DNA from: Mycobacterium colombiense CECT 3035
GTDB lineage: Bacteria > Actinomycetota > Actinomycetes > Mycobacteriales > Mycobacteriaceae
Reading direction: 5' to 3'
NCBI RefSeq assembly: GCF_002105755.1
Contig: NZ_CP020821.1
Span: forward strand, 930,001 to 994,000
DNA: 64,000 bases
In this document: positions 9,226 to 18,857 of the stretch, piece by piece
Numbering within the stretch: position 1 is the stretch's first letter
Layout: each line of letters opens with the position of its first letter
The notes under the pieces: model-generated
What the model was told of the DNA's origin: nothing
Databases searched by the model: none
The model's input: only the letters and a program-made list of their open reading frames with translations
Position numbers and translations under genes: made by a program

Positions 9226-9318
9226 TCACCGGTCCGGTGTGACGTGGTTGAGGAACTGATTGGTTGCCGGGGGCGCGCCGAAGGCGTCGCCGAGCGAATT
9301 CGCCGTCGTCGTGCCCAT
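9226..9318 (-). CDS. Possible 30-residue leader peptide gene
   Basis: A short open frame, ATG at 9318 to TGA at 9226-9228, begins MGTTTANSLGDAFG and ends LNHVTPDR. A good ribosome site (AAGGCGAGG) lies just upstream. It is 34-40 bases upstream of the operon's membrane protein gene on the same strand. Composition is not like a signal peptide. It could be a real small protein, a regulatory leader or chance. The rest of 9192-9581 shows no other gene and probably holds the operon promoter. Confidence 0.3.
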   Translation of the reverse strand: MGTTTANSLGDAFGAPPATNQFLNHVTPDR

Positions 9319-9581
9319 GTGCCACCTCGCCTTCGCGTTGGAAGGAACACGGTCCGGCCGGCTTCGGCCCCGACACTGACAGCGCAGTAACGGTCGCCAA
9401 AGCCCGCCCAGAAAACTGGAAGCGCCCAGCTGTGTCTTTCAACCGAGAAGGCCCCGACGACGCGTCGCGACCGAAGCGCAACGGCTGTGTACCCGGCGTC
9501 CTGCTGCGCAAACGGAGCCCCGGCCGGTTCTCAGCGTGCTTTCAGGAGGGTGGCCGGAACGATGTCAGGGCAGCCGGCGCA

Positions 9582-10427
9582 TCACGATGCGCTGGACGGC
9601 ATTTCACGCAATCGCTTGAGCACGATTCGTCCCACCTGCATCGACATCGTCTGCGAGAGGCGCTCGAGGTACCACAGCGTCTTCCACCATGCCGGCACGA
9701 TGATGATCGCCTTGTTGCGCAGCACGGCCCGAAGCACGCGGGCGGCGAACTTGTCCGGTGCCATCGGCCGCGTCGGCTCCCAGGATTTGAGGATGTCCTC
9801 TTCGCTGGCACCGGTGTTGGTCATCCGGCCGTAGACGCCGCCGGTGAGGATCGGGGTCCGGATCGCGCCGGGGCACAGCACCGACACCTTCACGTTGTGG
9901 CGCTTGGCCTCCAGCCGCAGCGCCTTCGACAGCGCGACGACGGCGTGCTTGGAGGCGGTATAGCTGGCGGTGCCCGGGCCGGCCAGCAGGCCCGCCATCG
10001 ACGCCGTGTTCACGATGTGGCCCGAGCGCTGCCGGATCATGATGGGATACACCGCCTGGATGCCGTGCACCACCCCGTGCAGGTTCACGGCCAGGACGTC
10101 GTTCCAGTCGTCGAGGCTGTAGGAGTCGACCTCGCCGCCGACCCCGATGCCGGCGTTGTTGAACAGGTAGTCGATGCGCCCGGATGTCCGCACCGCCTCG
10201 GCGACCGCGGCCTCGAACGCGGGGTAGTCGCGCACGTCGAGTTCGATCGCGTGGGCCTTCGTGCCGCCGCTGCCGAGGCGTTGTGCGAGCTCCTGCGCGG
10301 CGGCCAGCTGGCGATCGGCGAGCCAGACCTCCGCGCCGCCCTCGGCCAACTTGGTGGCCAGCGCGGCACCGATGCCCGAAGCGCCGCCGGTGATGAATGC
10401 GATCTTGCCGGACAAGCTCGGCGTCAT
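9582..10427 (-). CDS. Short-chain dehydrogenase/reductase
   Basis: 281-residue SDR of classical type. The cofactor motif TGGASGIGAALA is followed by LADRQ, which hints at NAD preference. NNAG is present (LFNNAGIGVGG), as are the catalytic Ser (NTASMAG) and YTASKHA (YxxxK). The C-terminal part (KAIIIVPAWWKTLWYLERL) resembles mycobacterial SDRs linked to lipid metabolism. The start ATG at 10427 lies 57 bases from the divergent HNH gene. It is separated from the downstream operon by about 260-390 bases, so it is probably its own unit. The substrate is unknown. Confidence 0.88.
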   Translation of the reverse strand: MTPSLSGKIAFITGGASGIGAALATKLAEGGAEVWLADRQLAAAQELAQRLGSGGTKAHAIELDVRDYPAFEAAVAEAVRTSGRIDYLFNNAGIGVGGEVDSYSLDDWNDVLAVNLHGVVHGIQAVYPIMIRQRSGHIVNTASMAGLLAGPGTASYTASKHAVVALSKALRLEAKRHNVKVSVLCPGAIRTPILTGGVYGRMTNTGASEEDILKSWEPTRPMAPDKFAARVLRAVLRNKAIIIVPAWWKTLWYLERLSQTMSMQVGRIVLKRLREMPSSAS

Positions 10428-10484
10428 GAGGGAAGGATAGGCGTCGTCTGCGCAGCTAGGGGCGCTTTGTCTGACCCCTGTGGC

Positions 10485-11966
10485 ATGATCGAACGCATGT
10501 TCGAGTGGTGGTACGCCTCGCGGGAGACGTCGGAGTCGGCGGCGCTGCTGGATCGGGCGCGCGAGGCCCGACGGGCGGAGGCGCGGGCGGCCGCTGAGCG
10601 GTTGGTGGCCGCCGGTGAGCTGTTGGTGTTGCGGTGCCGGGAGTCGGGGGAGCGCGCGGACTGGTCGGCCGACGCGTGGGAGGCGGTGGCCGCGCAGTTG
10701 GGTGCGGCGTTGGGGTGCAGCGTGGCGATGGGGCACAGCTATCTGCGTTACGCGATGGCGATGCGCGATCGGCTGCCACAGGTGGGGGAGGCCTTTCGGG
10801 CCGGCTACATCGACTATCGGGCGTTTCAGACGATCGTGTTTCGCACCGACTTGATCACCGATGCCGAGGTGCTGGCCCGCGTCGATGCGCGAGTGGCGGT
10901 GTTGTTGTCGCGGCGCCCCTCGCTGACCCGCGGTGGGCTGGCCGCCGCGGTGGACCGGGTGGTCGCGTTGGTCGATGGCGATGCGGTGCGCCGGGCCAAG
11001 GACGCACTCGGTGATCGCTATGTGGATGTGCTGGCCCACGGGTCGGGGATGGCGTATGTGACGGGCAGCGTCTTAGGCGCCGACGGCCGGGCGTTGGACC
11101 GGCGCCTGGAGGCGCTGGCCGCCACGGTGTGTGACGCCGATCCGCGCACCGTCACGCAGCGGCGCGCGGATGCGTTGGGGGCGTTGGCCGCTGGTGGTTC
11201 GCGGCTGGTGTGTGGCTGTGGGCGTGCCGACTGCGCCGCGGGCGCGCCGAGCGCGGGCAAGCCCGGGAGCAACGTGGTGATCCACGTGATCGCCGAGCGG
11301 GCCAGCGTCGAGGGCCGCGGTTCTGCCCCGGCGGTGTCGGCGGGGGTGGAGGGGCTCATCCCGGCCGAGGTGGTCGCCGAGCTGGCGAAGTCAGCGCGGC
11401 TGGTACCGGTGGCGGCACCGACCGGCGCGCAAACCGGTTACACCCCCTCGGCCAAACTGGCCGACTTTGTGCGCTGCCGGGATCTGACGTGCCGGGCTCC
11501 GGGCTGTGATCGTCCGGCCACCGACTGCGACCTCGACCATACGATCCCGTACGCCGACGGGGGGCCGACGCACGCGTCGAACCTCAAGGCGCTGTGCCGC
11601 GTGCACCATTTGATGAAAACGTTCTGGGGCTGGCGCGACCGCCAGCTGCCCGACGGCACGGTGATCTGGACGCTGCCCGACCAGCACACCTACGTCACCA
11701 CCCCGGGCAGTGCACTGCTGTTCCCGCAGCTGTGCACTCCCACCGGCGATGTCATCATCCCGCCCCCGCCACGACCCGACCGTTGCACCGACCGGACCGC
11801 GATGATGCCCCGACGCACCCGCACCCGCGCCCAACACCGCGCCACGCGCGTCGCCACCGAACGCAAGCACAACCGCGAGGCCCGGCAACCGAAACCTCGA
11901 GAGCGCGAGGCCGCCCACTTCGGTCCCGCACCACCTGCCGACGATGACGAGCCGCCACCGTTCTGA
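10485..11966 (+). CDS. 13E12-repeat family protein (DUF222 and HNH domain)
   Basis: 493-residue protein of the 13E12 family, which is abundant in mycobacteria. The N-terminal two thirds is the helical DUF222 region (RLVAAGELLVL through ARLVPVAAPTGAQ). The C-terminal HNH motif runs CRAPGCDRPATDCDLDHTIP to SNLKALCRVHHLMKT and has the zinc Cys pair, the DH and the terminal HH. The tail is Arg/Pro-rich. A second in-frame ATG at 10497 would remove only MIER. Family members are often repeated in the genome and may be selfish or defence-related nucleases, but the function is not established. Confidence 0.9.
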   Translation: MIERMFEWWYASRETSESAALLDRAREARRAEARAAAERLVAAGELLVLRCRESGERADWSADAWEAVAAQLGAALGCSVAMGHSYLRYAMAMRDRLPQVGEAFRAGYIDYRAFQTIVFRTDLITDAEVLARVDARVAVLLSRRPSLTRGGLAAAVDRVVALVDGDAVRRAKDALGDRYVDVLAHGSGMAYVTGSVLGADGRALDRRLEALAATVCDADPRTVTQRRADALGALAAGGSRLVCGCGRADCAAGAPSAGKPGSNVVIHVIAERASVEGRGSAPAVSAGVEGLIPAEVVAELAKSARLVPVAAPTGAQTGYTPSAKLADFVRCRDLTCRAPGCDRPATDCDLDHTIPYADGGPTHASNLKALCRVHHLMKTFWGWRDRQLPDGTVIWTLPDQHTYVTTPGSALLFPQLCTPTGDVIIPPPPRPDRCTDRTAMMPRRTRTRAQHRATRVATERKHNREARQPKPREREAAHFGPAPPADDDEPPPF

Positions 11967-12064
11967 ACGGGTGCGGCGGCTGACACCTGATCGGAGGAAC
12001 CAGCGCCCTTCTAGCTGCCCTGATGTGCCATGATGTCCAAGCTGTCAAGACTCAGGGAGCAGCA

Positions 12065-15049
12065 GTGGATCTCAATTTTTCGATGGTCACACGACCGGTC
12101 GAGCGGCTGATCGCCACCGCGCAGAACGGGCTGGAGGTCTTGCGGCTGGGGGGCTTGGAAACCGGTAGCGTGCCGTCGCCGTCCCAGACCGTCGAGAGCG
12201 TGCCGATGTACAAGCTGCGGCGGTACTTTCCGCCGGACAGCCGGCGCGGCCAGTCGCCCGTCGGGCCGCCGGTGCTGATGGTGCACCCGATGATGATGTC
12301 GGCGGACATGTGGGACGTCACCCGCGACGAAGGCGCGGTGGGGATCCTCCACGCGCACGGGCTTGACCCGTGGGTCATCGACTTCGGCGAACCCGACAAG
12401 GTCGAGGGCGGCATGCGCCGCACCCTGGCCGACCACATCGTCGCGCTCAGCCAGGCCATCGACACGGTCCGGGAAACCGCCGGCAGCGACGTCCACCTGG
12501 TCGGCTATTCGCAGGGCGGCATGTGGTGTTACCAGGTCGCCGCCTACCGGCGCTCGAAGAGCCTGGCCAGCATCGTCACCTTCGGTTCGCCGGTGGACAC
12601 GCTGGCGGCGCTGCCGATGGGCATCCCGGCAAACTTCGCCGCGCCCGCCGCGAACTTCATGGCCGACCACGTCTTCAGCCGGCTGGCCATCCCCAGCTGG
12701 ATGGCGCGCACCGGCTTCCAGCTGCTCGACCCGCTCAAGACCGCCAAGGCGCGCGTCGACTTCGTGCGCCAGCTGCACGACCGCGAGGCGCTCCTCCCGC
12801 GCGAGCAGCAGCGGCGGTTCCTGGAGCGCGAGGGCTGGATCGCGTGGTCGGGCCCGGCCATCTCCGAACTGCTCAAGCAGTTCATCGCCCACAACCGGAT
12901 GATGACCGGCGGGTTCGCCGTCAACGGGCAGATGGTCACCCTCACCGACATCACCTGCCCGGTGCTGGCGTTCGTGGGCGAGGTCGACGACATCGGGCAG
13001 CCGGCCTCGGTGCGCGGTATCCGGCGGGCGGCGCCGGACGCCGAGGTCTACGAATCCACCATCCGCACAGGGCATTTCGGCTTGGTCGTCGGTTCAAAGG
13101 CAGCGCAACAGAGCTGGCCGACGGTCGCGGAATGGGTGAAGTGGCTGTCCACCGGGGGCGACAAACCGGACAGCATCGACCTGATGGCCGATCAGCCCGC
13201 CGAGCACACGGACAGCGGGGTCGCGCTGAGCTCGCGGCTTGCGCACGGCCTCGGGGAGGCCTCCGAGGCGGCGGTGGGGCTGGTCCGTGGCGCGGCCAAC
13301 ACCGTCGTCGCCGCCAACAAGTCGGTCCGCACCCTGGCCGTCGAGACGGCCCGCACGCTGCCACGCCTGGTCCGCCTGGGCCAGATCAACGACCACACCC
13401 GGATCTCGCTGGGCCGCATCATCGAAGAGCAGGCCCACGACGCGCCGCAGGGCGAATTCCTGTTGTTCGACGGCCGGGTGCACACCTACGACGCGGTGAA
13501 CCGGCGCGTCAACAACGTCGTTCGCGGCCTGATCGACGTCGGGGTGCGGCAGGGTGACCGGATCGGCGTGCTGATGGAGACCCGGCCCAGCGCGCTGGTG
13601 GCCATCGCCGCGCTGTCGCGGCTCGGCGCCATCGCGGTGGTGATGCGGCCCGACGCCGATCTGGCCGCCTCGGTGCGGCTCGGGGGAGTGACCGAACTGC
13701 TCACCGACCCCGCCAACCTCGAGGCCGTGCTGCGGTCCGACCGCCAGGGGCTGCGGCAGGTGCTGGTGCTCGGCGGCGGCGAGTCGCGGGATCTGCACCT
13801 GCCCGAGGACTCCGACGTCATCGACATGGAACAGATCGACCCGGACGCCGTCGAGTTGCCCGGCTGGTACCGCCCCAACCCGGGGCTGGCCCGGGACCTG
13901 GCGTTCATCGCGTTCAGCGCGGCCGGCGGCGAGTTGGTCGCCAGGCAGATCACCAACTACCGCTGGGCGGTGTCGGCGTTCGGCACCGCCTCGACGGCCG
14001 CCCTGGACCGCCGCGACACCGTCTACTGCCTGACGCCGCTGCACCACGAGTCGGCGCTGCTGGTCAGCCTGGGCGGCGCCGTGGTCGGCGGCACCCGCAT
14101 CGCGCTGTCGCGCGGCCTGGACCCGAGCCGATTCGTCCAAGAGGTGCGCCAGTACGGCGTCACCGTGGTGTCCTACACCTGGGCCATGCTCCGCGAGATC
14201 GTCGACGATCCCGCGTTCGTGCTGCAGGGCAATCACCCGGTGCGGCTGTTCATCGGTTCCGGCATGCCGACCGGGCTGTGGGGGCGCGTCGTCGAGGCGT
14301 TCGCGCCCGCCCACGTCGTCGAGTTCTTCGCCACCACCGACGGGCAGGCGGTGCTGGCCAACGTGTCCGGAGCCAAGGTCGGCAGCAAGGGCCGCCCGCT
14401 GCCGGGCGCGGGGCGGATCGAGCTGGGCGCCTACGACGCCGAGCACGACCTGATCCTGGAGAACGACCGCGGCTTCGTGCAGATCGCCGAGCCCAAACAG
14501 GTCGGGGTGCTGCTGGCGGCCTCCAACGGGCCGATCGATCCGAGCGCCTCGGTCAAACGCGGCGTCTTCGCCGCCGGCGACACCTGGATCTCGACGGAGT
14601 ACCTGTTCTACCGCGACGACGACGGCGACTTCTGGCTGGCAGGCAGGCGCGGCTCGGTGGTGCGCACCGCGCGTGGCCTGGTGTACGCCGAGCCCGTCAC
14701 CGATGCGCTGGGTTGCATCAACGGCGTGGACCTCGCGGTGACCTACAACGTGCCGGTGGGCGACCACGAGGTGGCGGCGTCGGCGGTGACGCTGTTGCCC
14801 GGCGCCTCGATCACCGCGGCCGACCTCACCGAGGCCTTCGCCAAGCTCCCGATCGGCCTGGGACCCGACATCGTGTGCGTGGTGCCGGAGATGAACCTGA
14901 GCGCGACGTTCCGCCCCACGGTCAGCGCCCTGCGGGCGGCCGGGATCCCGAAGGCCGGACGTCACGTCTGGTATTTCGACGCCGGCACCGACCAGTACCG
15001 CCGCCTGACCGGGGCGGTCCGTTCCGAGCTGACGGGAGCGCAGTCATGA
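12065..15049 (+). CDS. PhaC-like hydrolase fused to acyl-CoA synthetase-like domain (Rv1683 homologue)
   Basis: 994-residue fusion protein, near the 999 residues of M. tuberculosis Rv1683. The N-terminal half is an alpha/beta hydrolase of the poly-hydroxyalkanoate synthase type with nucleophile elbow GYSQGG (Ser about residue 149). The C-terminal half from about residue 440 resembles an AMP-forming fatty acyl-CoA synthetase (ARISLG near GRIIEEQA, then GVLMETRPSALVAIAALSRL), but the canonical P-loop TSGTTGxPK is replaced by FIAFSAAGGELVARQ. That suggests altered or lost adenylation. GTG at 12065 is chosen because AGGGAG lies 5 bases upstream. It overlaps the next gene by 4 bases (ATGA). A lipid-metabolism role is inferred from the domains. 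Confidence 0.88.
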   Translation: MDLNFSMVTRPVERLIATAQNGLEVLRLGGLETGSVPSPSQTVESVPMYKLRRYFPPDSRRGQSPVGPPVLMVHPMMMSADMWDVTRDEGAVGILHAHGLDPWVIDFGEPDKVEGGMRRTLADHIVALSQAIDTVRETAGSDVHLVGYSQGGMWCYQVAAYRRSKSLASIVTFGSPVDTLAALPMGIPANFAAPAANFMADHVFSRLAIPSWMARTGFQLLDPLKTAKARVDFVRQLHDREALLPREQQRRFLEREGWIAWSGPAISELLKQFIAHNRMMTGGFAVNGQMVTLTDITCPVLAFVGEVDDIGQPASVRGIRRAAPDAEVYESTIRTGHFGLVVGSKAAQQSWPTVAEWVKWLSTGGDKPDSIDLMADQPAEHTDSGVALSSRLAHGLGEASEAAVGLVRGAANTVVAANKSVRTLAVETARTLPRLVRLGQINDHTRISLGRIIEEQAHDAPQGEFLLFDGRVHTYDAVNRRVNNVVRGLIDVGVRQGDRIGVLMETRPSALVAIAALSRLGAIAVVMRPDADLAASVRLGGVTELLTDPANLEAVLRSDRQGLRQVLVLGGGESRDLHLPEDSDVIDMEQIDPDAVELPGWYRPNPGLARDLAFIAFSAAGGELVARQITNYRWAVSAFGTASTAALDRRDTVYCLTPLHHESALLVSLGGAVVGGTRIALSRGLDPSRFVQEVRQYGVTVVSYTWAMLREIVDDPAFVLQGNHPVRLFIGSGMPTGLWGRVVEAFAPAHVVEFFATTDGQAVLANVSGAKVGSKGRPLPGAGRIELGAYDAEHDLILENDRGFVQIAEPKQVGVLLAASNGPIDPSASVKRGVFAAGDTWISTEYLFYRDDDGDFWLAGRRGSVVRTARGLVYAEPVTDALGCINGVDLAVTYNVPVGDHEVAASAVTLLPGASITAADLTEAFAKLPIGLGPDIVCVVPEMNLSATFRPTVSALRAAGIPKAGRHVWYFDAGTDQYRRLTGAVRSELTGAQS

Positions 15050-15261
15050 TCGACGATGCACTGCTGAGCATCCTGGTGTGCCCGGACGACCGGGGCCCAC
15101 TGGTGCTGGTCGGCTCCGAATGGCTCTACAACCCGCGGCTGCGGCGCGCCTACCGCATCGAGGACGGCATCCCGGTGCTGCTCATCGACGAGGCCCGCGA
15201 CGTCGGCGAGGAGGAGCACGCCCGGATCATGGCAGAAGGCCGTCCGGCAGATCCCCGGTGA
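15046..15261 (+). CDS. Trm112-like small protein (Rv1684 homologue)
   Basis: 71-residue protein of the Trm112/YcaR family. The motif ILVCPDDRGPL near the N-terminus and RRAYRIEDGIPVLLIDEAR are typical. Only one Cys remains of the zinc ligands found in other members. Trm112 proteins act as partners for methyltransferases or other enzymes. Translation is coupled to the upstream fusion protein through ATGA. Its 3' end overlaps the convergent TetR gene by 35 bases. Confidence 0.82.
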   Translation: MIDDALLSILVCPDDRGPLVLVGSEWLYNPRLRRAYRIEDGIPVLLIDEARDVGEEEHARIMAEGRPADPR

Positions 15262-15850
15262 GATAGCGCTGCAGGTTCGGCGCGATGGTCCGCGCGATCT
15301 GCTCGGGCGGCAGCGACGCGAACGGCTCCAGTCGCAGGATGTAGCGCGCCATCACCACGCCCACCAACTGGGACGCGACGAACTGGACGCGGGTGGTGCC
15401 GCTCCCGGGCGGGTTGTCCACGCGCGAGCCGATTTCCACGGTGATCACGTCCTCGATGAACGTGCGGAACAGGCTGATCTCCTCGCCGGCCAGGATGGAC
15501 CGCAGTGTGGCGATGAACGCCGCACCGATCTCGGAATCCCACAGCGGCAACAACAATGACGGGATGCGATAGCCGAGCTCGTCCACCGGCATCTCGCGCA
15601 ACGGCCCGATGATGTCCATCGGGTCGATCGGGATGTGCACGGCCGCGGCGAACAGCTTCTCCTTGGTGCCGAAGTAGTGATGCACCAGCGCCGAATCCAC
15701 CCCCGCCGCCGCGGCCACCGCGCGGATAGAGGTGTTGCGAATCCCGTTGCGCGCGAACAGCTCCCGAGCGCTGATCAGGATGCGCTCGCGGCTACCCGAG
15801 CTGCCGGCCGGCCGCCCTCGCCGCCGGCGCCCGGCGCTGGTGGCCGTCAC
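15227..15850 (-). CDS. TetR-family repressor of the adjacent ABC exporter (Rv1685c homologue)
   Basis: 207-residue TetR protein. The N-terminal helix-turn-helix spans RERILISARELFARNGI to VDSALVHHYFGTKEKLF. The C-terminal ligand domain is unassigned. It is the third gene of a leftward operon after an ABC ATPase and permease, with only 16 bases between permease stop and this start. Two contiguous palindromes at the operon's promoter (17360-17391) have the size expected of TetR operators, so autoregulation of the exporter is the simplest reading. The inducer is unknown. Confidence 0.88.
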   Translation of the reverse strand: MTATSAGRRRRGRPAGSSGSRERILISARELFARNGIRNTSIRAVAAAAGVDSALVHHYFGTKEKLFAAAVHIPIDPMDIIGPLREMPVDELGYRIPSLLLPLWDSEIGAAFIATLRSILAGEEISLFRTFIEDVITVEIGSRVDNPPGSGTTRVQFVASQLVGVVMARYILRLEPFASLPPEQIARTIAPNLQRYLTGDLPDGLLP

Positions 15851-15866
15851 TAGGAGCCGCCCGTCA

Positions 15867-16685
15867 CTAGGGCGTCCGCCGCCGCAGCGTCGCCGCGGCC
15901 AGGCACAGCGCCGCCAGCGCGAAGCCCAGCACCACGGCGATGTCGCGCACCGCGATGAACGTCAGTTCCGGATGGGCGCCCACCTGCTGCAAGGCCTCCA
16001 GCGCGTAGCTGGCCGGCAGCACATTGCTGATCCATTGCAGCCAGTGTGGCATCAGCGCGCGCGGCACGATGATGCCGGCCAGCAACAGCTGCGGCACCAT
16101 GACCAGCGGAATGAACTGCACGGCCTGAAACTCGGTGCGGGCGAACGCGCTACACAGCAGGCCCAAGCCGACGCCCAGCACGGCGTTGACGATCGCGATG
16201 ACGAACACCCATGCCGGGCTGCCGGCCGTGTCGAACCCGAGCAGCCAGAACGACACGACGCAGGCCAGAATCGCCTGCGCCGCAGCGGCGATGGAGAAGG
16301 CGCTGCCGTAGGCGATCAGCAGATCCAGCCGGCGCAGCGGCGTGGTCAGAATGCGCTCCAGCGTCCCGGAGGCCCGTTCGCGCTGCATGGTGATCGCCGT
16401 GATGATGAACATCACGAACAACGGGAACAGGCCCAGCAGGATCAGGCAGGCGTTGTTGAACGGGGTCGGCCCGCCGGGGCGGTGCGGGGCGTTCTCAAAC
16501 ATGAAGTACATCAGGCTGATCACCAGCACCGGCACGAACAGGATCATCGCGACACTGCGGTGATCGGCCGCCAACTGGCGCAGGATCCGCGCCGTGGTCG
16601 CGGTGTAGCCGCGCAGGCTCAGCCCGCTTCGCGCATGGTGCTGCGCTTGATGATGGACAGAAACGCGTCCTCCAGTGACGTGCAT
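15867..16685 (-). CDS. ABC-2 type transporter permease (Rv1686c homologue)
   Basis: Integral membrane subunit of an exporter. About six transmembrane segments are visible, including MILFVPVLVISLMYFMF, LILLGLFPLFVMFIITAI, AILACVVSFWLLGF, WVFVIAIVNAVLGVGLGLL and VQFIPLVMVPQLLLAGIIV. The QRERASGTLERILTTPL motif is characteristic of ABC-2 permeases. The start is uncertain: the ATG at 16685 gives 272 residues and overlaps the ATPase gene by 67 bases. No nearer ATG/GTG/TTG precedes the conserved TTARILRQL, so a rare start is possible. It acts with the ATPase encoded just upstream. Confidence 0.85.
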   Translation of the reverse strand: MHVTGGRVSVHHQAQHHARSGLSLRGYTATTARILRQLAADHRSVAMILFVPVLVISLMYFMFENAPHRPGGPTPFNNACLILLGLFPLFVMFIITAITMQRERASGTLERILTTPLRRLDLLIAYGSAFSIAAAAQAILACVVSFWLLGFDTAGSPAWVFVIAIVNAVLGVGLGLLCSAFARTEFQAVQFIPLVMVPQLLLAGIIVPRALMPHWLQWISNVLPASYALEALQQVGAHPELTFIAVRDIAVVLGFALAALCLAAATLRRRTP

Positions 16686-17383
16686 CCGGTGTCCTCTCTC
16701 AGTCGGGACGGGGTGGTGTGGGCGACCAACCGGCCGTCGCGCATCAGCAGCAGGTCGCCGCAGTGGTCGGCTTCGTCCATCACGTGGCTGGAGACCAGCA
16801 GCGTGGTCCCGGCGCGGGCCAGCTCGGCGAACTGCTCCCAGAGATCCGCCCGCAGCACCGGGTCCAGGCCCACGGTGGGCTCGTCGAGCACCAGCAGGTC
16901 GGGCTGGCAGACCAGCGCGCAGGCCAGCGACACCCGGGTGCGCTGGCCGCCGGAGAGGTTGCCGCACAAGGCGGTTCGGTGATCGGTCAGCCCCACGCGG
17001 TCGATGGCTACGTCGGCGGCCCGGCCGTCGAACCCGTACAGCGCCGCGAAGTAGCGGACGTTGTCCACGACCCGCAGGTCGTTGTAGATGGTCGGATCCT
17101 GCGGCAGGTAGCCGATCCGGTGGCGCAGTTCGGCGCTGCCGGCCTGCTTGCCGAGCACGGTGACGGTGCCCGTCGAGATGATCTGGGTGCCGACAATGCA
17201 GCGGATCAGCGTGGTCTTGCCGCAGCCGGACGGCCCGAGCAGGCCGGTGATGCTGCCGGCGGCGATGCGCACGGAGAAGTCGTGCAGAGCTGGCCGTTTG
17301 CCGCGGACGACCCGTAGGTGATCGATGTCCACCGCCGGTTCCGAGGGCCCGGTAATTAATTCATCATGGGATGAACTCATCAT
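16619..17383 (-). CDS. ABC transporter ATP-binding protein (Rv1687c homologue)
   Basis: 254-residue nucleotide-binding subunit. Walker A is GPSGCGKTT, the Q-loop lies in GYLPQDP, the signature is LSGGQRTR, and Walker B is LLVLDEPTVGLDP with H-loop SSHVMDE. The gene heads the exporter operon with the permease and the TetR gene. The ATG at 17383 lies 7 bases after a good -10 box, so the transcript is probably leaderless. A second ATG follows at 17380. Promoter and start overlap two palindromes. Substrate unknown; a drug or lipid export role is suggested only by the ABC-2 plus TetR arrangement. Confidence 0.9.
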   Translation of the reverse strand: MMSSSHDELITGPSEPAVDIDHLRVVRGKRPALHDFSVRIAAGSITGLLGPSGCGKTTLIRCIVGTQIISTGTVTVLGKQAGSAELRHRIGYLPQDPTIYNDLRVVDNVRYFAALYGFDGRAADVAIDRVGLTDHRTALCGNLSGGQRTRVSLACALVCQPDLLVLDEPTVGLDPVLRADLWEQFAELARAGTTLLVSSHVMDEADHCGDLLLMRDGRLVAHTTPSRLREDTGCTSLEDAFLSIIKRSTMREAG

Positions 17384-17391
17384 GCGATGAA
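17360..17391. promoter_or_regulatory. Two abutting palindromic operators
   Basis: Positions 17360-17375 read TTCATCATGGGATGAA, an inverted repeat TTCATC/GATGAA with 4 bases between. Positions 17376-17391 read CTCATCATGCGATGAA with the same core TCATC/GATGA. They lie directly at the predicted -10, transcription start and first codons of the ABC ATPase gene. The TetR product encoded in the same operon is the likely binder (inference). Confidence 0.6.
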
Positions 17392-17419
17392 TAATCCGCC
17401 CGTCGCGCGGGGTTGTCAA
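17391..17419 (-). promoter_or_regulatory. Predicted leaderless promoter of the ABC exporter operon
   Basis: On the minus strand a perfect -35 TTGACA (17419-17414) is followed after 17 bases by GATTAT (17396-17391). The ATG at 17383 begins 7 bases further, where transcription should start. Perfect TTGACA boxes are rare in mycobacterial DNA of this GC content. Confidence 0.6.
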
Positions 17420-17471
17420 GGTCGCCCGAGCAGCGCAGGTGGCTCGGGGATGCCGTGATTGGATCCGACGG

Positions 17472-18749
<1,278 letters not shown>

Positions 18750-18857
18750 GGGTGGGCTCCTTCTCGCGGCCCTGGGGTCACAGGACACCGGGATACTGCC
18801 ATGTTTGGCCTGCCGGTAGGTTCGTCGGGTTGGCGAAAAGAGGATTCAGGATCTGAT

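Noticed and set aside
9264..10484. N-terminal extension of the 13E12 gene
   Set aside because: It runs antisense through an SDR gene; the family N-terminus (MFEWWYAS) fits a start at 10485 or 10497.
13094..14965. 623-codon minus-strand open frame within the Rv1683-like gene
   Set aside because: Antisense shadow with no motifs; the plus strand has conserved domains and a ribosome site.
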